From Candidatus Aquabacterium excrementipullorum (lineage in GTDB: Bacteria; Pseudomonadota; Gammaproteobacteria; Burkholderiales; Burkholderiaceae_C): a stretch of DNA of 64,000 bases. The translations under genes and the position numbers were made by a program. Positions within the stretch are counted from its first letter, which is position 1, and each line of letters begins with the position of its first letter. The stretch covers positions 43,463-107,462 of the forward strand of contig DXIO01000142.1 in NCBI GenBank assembly GCA_019112875.1, in the 5' to 3' direction. The notes below the pieces were generated by a model, which was given only the letters and a program-made list of their open reading frames with translations, made no database searches and was not told where the DNA came from. Shown here in pieces: positions 59,310 through 64,000 of the stretch.

Positions 59310-59339
59310 TATCGCCCCGTATCGCCCCGTATCGCCCCG
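59310..59339 (+). repeat. Three tandem copies of a 10-bp repeat
   Basis: TATCGCCCCG repeated three times head to tail, directly after the terminator and about 90 bp before the acyl-CoA dehydrogenase start. It may be a simple slippage repeat or spaced protein-binding half-sites (one helical turn apart). Confidence 0.75.
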
Positions 59340-59429
59340 CGATGCCTTGTTCAACGGTCGCCGAGCCCAGCCAGGCTCACGGGCACGGCCGACAAGACAG
59401 CACCGAACAACACCGAACCCGACGAGACC

Positions 59430-61304
59430 ATGACCCACCGCGCCACCATCGACTTCCTGCTGCACGACTGGCTGCACGCCGACACCCTGTGCGACCGCGA
59501 GCGCCATGCCGAGCACAGCCGCGAGACCTTCGACGCCGTGCTCGACCTGAGCGAGAAGCTCGCGGCCGAGCAGTTCGCGCCCCACAACCGCCTCATCGAC
59601 ATCCACGAGCCCGAGTTCGATGGCGTGGCCGTGAAACTGCCGGCCGAGACGCCCGTGGCGCTCAAGGCTTTCGGGGAAGCCGGCCTGGTGGGCGCGAGCA
59701 AAGATGTGGAACTGGGCGGCATGCAGCTGCCCACCGTCGTCGAGATCGCCTCGATGAGCTTCTTCTACAAGGCCAGCGTGGGCCTGGCGGCCTACCCGAT
59801 GCTCACGCGCGGTAATGCCAATACCATCGTGGCGCACGGCACGCCGCTGCAGATCGAGACCTTCGCCAAGCCGGGCCTGGAAGGCCGCACCTTCGGCACC
59901 ATGTGCCTGAGCGAGCCGCAGGCCGGCTCCAGCCTGTCGGACATCAGCACGCGCGCCGTGCCCGATGTGAACGGCGATGGCAGCGGTGTCGACTGGACGC
60001 AGGACCCGCTGGGCCAGCGCTACCGCCTCAAGGGCAACAAGATGTGGATCTCGGGCGGCGAGCACGAGATGGGCGAGAACATCGTGCACCTGGTGCTGGC
60101 CAAGATCCCCGGTGAAGACGGCAAGCCCGTGCCCGGCGTGAAGGGCATCTCGCTGTTCATCGTGCCGCGCAAGCTGGTCAAGGCCGACGGCACCATCACC
60201 AACCAGCGCAACGACGTGGCGCTGGCCGGCCTCAACCACAAGTGCGGCTACCGCGGCACCGTCAACACGCTGCTGAACTTCGGCGAGGGCAAGTTCCCGG
60301 TGAACGGCCAGCCCGGCGCCGTGGGCTACCTGATCGGCAAGCAGGGCGAGGGCCTCAAGTGCATGTTCACGCTGATGAACGAGGCGCGCATCGGCGTGGG
60401 CCTGGGCGCGACCATGCTGGGCTACGCCGGCTACGAGGCCTCGCTCACCTACGCCAAGGAGCGCCCGCAAGGCCGCCACATGGGCGCCGGCGGCAAGGAC
60501 CACAGCGCGCCGCAGATCCCCATCATCGAGCACACGGATGTGAAGCGCATGCTGCTGATGCAGAAAGCCGTGGCCGAAGGCGGCCTCGCGCTGGGCCTGC
60601 TGTGCTCGCAGCTGGTCGATGACGAACACACCGGCTCGCCAGAACAGGGCGAGAACGCCCGCCTGCTGCTGGAGCTGCTCACCCCGATCGCCAAGAGCTG
60701 GCCCAGCGAATGGGCGCAAGAGGCCAACAGCCAGGCCATCCAGATCCTGGGCGGGTACGGCTACACGCGCGATTTCCCGGTGGAGCAGTACTGGCGCGAC
60801 AACCGCCTGAACATGATCCACGAAGGCACGCACGGCATCCAGGGCCTGGACCTGCTGGGCCGCAAGGTGGTGATGAACGGCGGCAAGGCCCTGGCCGTGC
60901 TGGCCGAGCGCATCAGCCAGACCATCCAGAAGGCCGGCCATGTGCAAGGCCTGGCCGAGCACGGCACGGCCCTCGCACAGGCGCTGCAGAAGGTGGGCGC
61001 TGCCACCAAGGCCGCCTGGGCCACCGGCGTGCCCGAAGAGGCCCTGGCCAACGCCACGCCCTACCTGCAGGCCTTTGGCCACACGGTGCTCGCGTGGATC
61101 TGGCTGGAGCTGGCCCTGGCCGCCAAGGCCGCGCAGGCCGAAGGCGAGTGGGACAAGCGCCCCGAAGGCCCCGGCTTCCTGCAGGGCAAGCTGGCCGCCG
61201 CCGATTACTTCTTCGGCTACGAGCTGCCCAAGATCGACGCCTGGCTGGGCGTGGTCTCGCGCCGCGACCTGACCTGTGCCAAGGCCCAGGCCGACTGGTT
61301 CTGA
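59430..61304 (+). CDS. Large acyl-CoA dehydrogenase (DmdC-like, with C-terminal extension)
   Basis: 624-residue flavoenzyme making the 2,3-double bond in acyl-CoA. FAD/substrate motifs: CLSEPQAGSSLSDIST (159-174), KMWISGGEHE, and the catalytic Glu465 in MIHEGTHGIQG. It is longer than classical 390-residue dehydrogenases, with an N-terminal extension and a C-terminal helical domain of about 120 residues. This matches the group containing 3-methylthiopropionyl-CoA dehydrogenase DmdC; true substrate unproven. Electrons would go to an ETF not encoded here. Confidence 0.93.
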   Translation: MTHRATIDFLLHDWLHADTLCDRERHAEHSRETFDAVLDLSEKLAAEQFAPHNRLIDIHEPEFDGVAVKLPAETPVALKAFGEAGLVGASKDVELGGMQLPTVVEIASMSFFYKASVGLAAYPMLTRGNANTIVAHGTPLQIETFAKPGLEGRTFGTMCLSEPQAGSSLSDISTRAVPDVNGDGSGVDWTQDPLGQRYRLKGNKMWISGGEHEMGENIVHLVLAKIPGEDGKPVPGVKGISLFIVPRKLVKADGTITNQRNDVALAGLNHKCGYRGTVNTLLNFGEGKFPVNGQPGAVGYLIGKQGEGLKCMFTLMNEARIGVGLGATMLGYAGYEASLTYAKERPQGRHMGAGGKDHSAPQIPIIEHTDVKRMLLMQKAVAEGGLALGLLCSQLVDDEHTGSPEQGENARLLLELLTPIAKSWPSEWAQEANSQAIQILGGYGYTRDFPVEQYWRDNRLNMIHEGTHGIQGLDLLGRKVVMNGGKALAVLAERISQTIQKAGHVQGLAEHGTALAQALQKVGAATKAAWATGVPEEALANATPYLQAFGHTVLAWIWLELALAAKAAQAEGEWDKRPEGPGFLQGKLAAADYFFGYELPKIDAWLGVVSRRDLTCAKAQADWF

Positions 61305-61325
61305 TCATTCAAAGGGATACCCGAC

Positions 61326-61607
61326 ATGCTCCGACACATCGTGATGTTCACCCTCAAGCGCCCCGAAGACGCGCCCAAGGTCAAGGCCCTGCTCGAAAGC
61401 TGCAAGACCTTGGTGCCCGGCATCCATGAGTTCGACATCGGCATCAAGACCGATGGCCTGGACGCCAACTGCGACGTGGTGCTCGTGTCCACCTTCGCCG
61501 ATGCCGATGCGCTCGACGCCTACCAGCCGCACCCGCACCACCAGGAAGTCGTCAAGCAGATCCGCGAGATGGCTTCGGCCCGCCACGTGCTGGACTACAA
61601 CATCTGA
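61326..61607 (+). CDS. Dabb (stress-responsive alpha/beta-barrel) family protein
   Basis: 93-residue dimeric ferredoxin-like protein. Family marks: MLRHIVMFTLKRPEDAPKVK at the N-terminus, the ADADALDAYQPHPHHQEVV segment and a final DYNI strand. Biochemical role of most members is unknown; some are cyclases or monooxygenase-like. It lies 21 bp after the dehydrogenase and 26 bp before the SDR, so it is part of this catabolic operon. Confidence 0.88.
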   Translation: MLRHIVMFTLKRPEDAPKVKALLESCKTLVPGIHEFDIGIKTDGLDANCDVVLVSTFADADALDAYQPHPHHQEVVKQIREMASARHVLDYNI

Positions 61608-61633
61608 CCGAGCCGCAGTACAAGGAATCAACG

Positions 61634-62434
61634 ATGAGCAACCCCACCCGCAAGGTTCAGCAACTGTTCGACCTGACCGGCCGCACGGCCCTCGTCACCG
61701 GCGGCTCGCGCGGCCTCGGCCTGCAGATGGCCCACGCGCTGGGCGAAGCCGGCGCCAAGGTCGTGATCAGCTCGCGCAAGGCCGCCGACCTGGAGCAGGC
61801 CGTGGCCGCGCTGCAGGACGCGGGCATCGACGCCCGCTGGGTCGCTGCTGACGCAGGCAACCCCGATGACATCGAGCGCCTGGTCGGCGAGACGCTGGAG
61901 CGCGTCGGCGATGTCGACATCCTCGTCAACAACGCCGGCGCCACCTGGGGCGCCCCCGCGCAAGATCACCCGCTCGAAGCCTGGGACAAGGTGATGAACC
62001 TCAACGTGCGCGGCTACTTCCTGCTGTCGCAGGCGATTGCCAAGCGCAGCATGATCGCCCGCAAGAAGGGCCGCATCATCAACGTGGCCTCGATCGCCGG
62101 CCTGGGCGGCAACCCGCCCTTCATGCAGACCATCGCCTACAACACCAGCAAGGGCGCGGTCGTGAACTTCACGCGCGCGCTGGCCTGTGAATGGGGCCAG
62201 CTGGGCATCAACGTCAACGCCATCGCGCCGGGCTTCTTCCCCAGCAAGATGACGGCGGGCCTGCTGGGCGCCGTCGGCGAAGACAACATTGCCAAGCACG
62301 CACCGCTGCTGCGCGTGGGTGATGACGAGGATCTGAAGGGCGCGACCGTGCTGCTCGCATCGGATGCCGGCAAGCACATCACCGGCCAGATCCTGGCGGT
62401 CGATGGCGGCGTGAGCGCCTGCACGGGCGGCTGA
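61634..62434 (+). CDS. SDR family oxidoreductase
   Basis: 266-residue classical short-chain dehydrogenase. NAD(P)-binding TGGSRGLG (22-29), NNAG (99-102), catalytic Ser153 (VASIAG) and Tyr169-Lys173 (YNTSK). Arg48 after the second strand (ISSRKA) suggests NADP. It resembles FabG/gluconate 5-dehydrogenase-like members; may act on a hydroxyacyl or keto intermediate of the pathway. Confidence 0.92.
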   Translation: MSNPTRKVQQLFDLTGRTALVTGGSRGLGLQMAHALGEAGAKVVISSRKAADLEQAVAALQDAGIDARWVAADAGNPDDIERLVGETLERVGDVDILVNNAGATWGAPAQDHPLEAWDKVMNLNVRGYFLLSQAIAKRSMIARKKGRIINVASIAGLGGNPPFMQTIAYNTSKGAVVNFTRALACEWGQLGINVNAIAPGFFPSKMTAGLLGAVGEDNIAKHAPLLRVGDDEDLKGATVLLASDAGKHITGQILAVDGGVSACTGG

Positions 62435-62464
62435 GCCCTGACAGAGGCACCGAGGCAAAGCACC

Positions 62465-62932
62465 ATGGCCATTCCCTTCGCCGTCAACATCCCTTTCGTG
62501 AACGTGCTGGGCGCCGAGCTGCAGCGCTACGAAGGCGGCCAGGCCGAGCTGACCCTGCAGCTGCGCGAGGACGCGCACACCAACTCCTTCGGCGTGGCCC
62601 ACGGCGGCGTGCTGATGACCTTGCTAGACGTGGTCATGGCGCACGCCGCGCGCAGCATCCATCGTCACCTGCCCGATGGCGGGCCGGGCCTGGTCACGCT
62701 GGAGATGAAGACCAGCTTCATGCGCCCCGGCCTGGGCCTGCTCACCGCCCACGGCAGCATCCTGCACAGCACGGCCAAGCTGGCCTTCTGCGAGGGCCGC
62801 GTCCTCGGTGGCGACGGCGAGCTGTGCGCCCACGCCACCGCCACCTTCAAGTTCCTGCGCGCCTTGCCCATCTCGGGCAAGGAGGCGCGCCCCGCGGCCA
62901 AGCCGATCCTGCAAGGCCCCGGGTCTGATTGA
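62465..62932 (+). CDS. PaaI-type hotdog thioesterase
   Basis: 155-residue hotdog-fold protein with the PaaI pattern: NSFGVAHGGVLMTLLDVVMA, where the HGG loop and the Asp on the long helix form the active site, and LEMKTSFMRPG in the second half. It would release free CoA from acyl- or phenylacetyl-CoA-like intermediates. It lies 30 bp after the SDR in the same run. Confidence 0.88.
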   Translation: MAIPFAVNIPFVNVLGAELQRYEGGQAELTLQLREDAHTNSFGVAHGGVLMTLLDVVMAHAARSIHRHLPDGGPGLVTLEMKTSFMRPGLGLLTAHGSILHSTAKLAFCEGRVLGGDGELCAHATATFKFLRALPISGKEARPAAKPILQGPGSD

Positions 62933-62987
62933 CTCGACACGGGATCAACACCGAACAACCCCGCAACGTATCGCCGAGGACAACACC

Positions 62988-64000
62988 ATGAGCCAAATCA
63001 ACCGCCAGATCCAGCTGGTCTCGCGCCCGCAGGGCGAAGCCAGCACCGACAACTTCAAGCTGGTCGAGCAACCCGTGCCCTCGCAGGCCGAGCTGGCCGA
63101 CGGCCAAGTCGTGGTGCGCCACCACTTCCTCTCGCTCGACCCCTACATGCGCGGCCGCATGAACGACAGCCGCAGCTATGCCGAGCCCCAGCCGCTGGGC
63201 AGCGTGATGATCGGCGGCACCGTGGGCGAGGTCGTCGCCAGCAAGCACCCCAAGTTCGCCGTGGGTGACCAGGTGCTGGGCATGGGCGGCTGGCAAGAGT
63301 ATTCGGTGGTCGATGCCAATGTGCGCGGCGCCATCCACAAGGTCGACACCACGCACATCCCGCTGTCGGCCTACCTGGGCTCGGTGGGCATGCCCGGCGT
63401 GACGGGCTGGTACGGCCTGGTCAAGATCATCAACCCAAAGGAAGGCGAGACCGTCGTCGTCAGTGCCGCCAGCGGTGCGGTGGGCAGCGTGGTCGGCCAA
63501 CTGGCCAAGGCGCGCGGCTGCCGCGTGGTGGGCGTGGCCGGCGGCGCCGACAAGTGCCGCTACGTGGTCGAGGAGCTGGGCTTCGATGCCTGCGTCGACT
63601 ACAAGCAGCACAGCGACCCGAAGAGCTTCTACGCCGCCTTGAAGGAAGCCACGCCCAAGGGCATCGACGGCTACTTCGAGAACGTGGGCGGCTACATCCT
63701 CGACGCCGTGCTGCTGCGCACCAACGCCTTTGCGCGGATCGCGCTGTGCGGAATGATCGCGGGCTACGACGGCAAGCCGCTGCCCATGACCAATCCCGCG
63801 CTCATCCTCGTCAACCGCATCCGCATCGAAGGCTTCATCGTCAGCGAGCACATGGAAGTCTGGCCCGAGGCGCTGCAGGAACTGGGCCGCCTGGTGGGCA
63901 CCGGCAAGCTGCGCCCGCGCGAGAGCATTGCCGAAGGCATTGCCTCCGCACCTTCCGCTTTCCTGGGTCTGCTCAAGGGCAAGAACTTCGGAAAGCAACT
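62988..64000 (+). CDS. NADP-dependent MDR oxidoreductase (CurA-like), 3' end cut by the window
   Basis: 337 residues visible, open at the window edge; the family is about 335-345 long, so nearly complete. It belongs to the zinc-free medium-chain reductases (CurA / leukotriene B4 12-hydroxydehydrogenase group): SLDPYMRGRM near residue 49, the cofactor loop VVSAASGAVGSVVGQ (157-171), GYFENVGG and CGMIAGYDG. These enzymes reduce the double bond of 2-alkenals or enones. The ATG at 62988 starts MSQINRQIQLVSRP, as usual. Confidence 0.92.
   Translation, partial: MSQINRQIQLVSRPQGEASTDNFKLVEQPVPSQAELADGQVVVRHHFLSLDPYMRGRMNDSRSYAEPQPLGSVMIGGTVGEVVASKHPKFAVGDQVLGMGGWQEYSVVDANVRGAIHKVDTTHIPLSAYLGSVGMPGVTGWYGLVKIINPKEGETVVVSAASGAVGSVVGQLAKARGCRVVGVAGGADKCRYVVEELGFDACVDYKQHSDPKSFYAALKEATPKGIDGYFENVGGYILDAVLLRTNAFARIALCGMIAGYDGKPLPMTNPALILVNRIRIEGFIVSEHMEVWPEALQELGRLVGTGKLRPRESIAEGIASAPSAFLGLLKGKNFGKQ

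Overview
The window is a GC-rich, densely coded piece of a bacterial chromosome. Gene content points to a betaproteobacterium of the order Burkholderiales (Comamonadaceae/Sphaerotilaceae-like). The evidence is the gene neighbourhood ABC transporter-bolA-murA-hisG-hisD-hisC-hisB-hisH-hisA, the tatABC genes beside hisIE, petABC followed by sspA-sspB, a short-form HisG, and a pcm-like/tolC pair. This placement is inferred from gene order and protein families; no database was consulted. No prophage, insertion sequence, CRISPR array or replication origin is visible.

Layout. 1-3.8 kb holds a cut Crp/Fnr regulator, a DUF962 membrane protein, an M20 amidohydrolase, a polyhydroxyalkanoate-system protein, an acyl-CoA-binding protein and a TetR regulator. 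3.9-15.9 kb holds an ABC-2 exporter, bolA, murA and histidine genes from hisG to hisA. Two opposite-strand genes, a glutamate-type symporter and a GltI-like binding protein, separate these from hisF. 16-21.5 kb holds a CBS protein, Nif3, a DegS-like protease and, on the minus strand, hisI-hisE-tatA-tatB-tatC; the arrangement looks like one inversion that detached hisIE from hisF. 21.6-30.2 kb holds pdxA, a DUF1631 protein, mscL, the cytochrome bc1 operon petABC, sspAB and tRNA-Thr(TGT). 30.3-34.6 kb holds a short signal peptidase I, a 2-oxoglutarate/Fe(II) oxygenase and an exported beta-propeller/di-heme cytochrome protein.

34.9-41 kb is a complete four-gene ligase-associated DNA-damage-response module (nuclease, ATP-dependent ligase, DEXH helicase, PdeM) joined by start/stop overlaps. 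41-48.3 kb is a minus-strand efflux block: a TetR regulator with a clear palindromic operator, an RND adaptor and permease, a PCMT-like protein and TolC. 48.4-64 kb is a catabolic region: thioesterase, nitroreductase, acyl-CoA ligase, a five-component branched-chain-type ABC importer, a bifunctional enoyl-CoA hydratase/3-hydroxyacyl-CoA dehydrogenase, a large acyl-CoA dehydrogenase, a Dabb protein, an SDR, a PaaI-type thioesterase and a CurA-like reductase cut by the window end. Together these suggest uptake, CoA activation and beta-oxidation of an unidentified carboxylic acid. No thiolase or electron-transfer flavoprotein gene lies in the window.

The most noteworthy observations are: a LivF/LivG pair whose motif substitutions fall in the same composite ATP site; an orphan GltI-like binding protein apparently co-transcribed with a glutamate-type secondary symporter inside the his cluster; a roughly 140-bp multi-tier inverted repeat between degS and tatC; a near-perfect 24-bp palindrome over the -10 box of the fadB-like gene; and a propeller/di-heme cytochrome fusion of unknown role.
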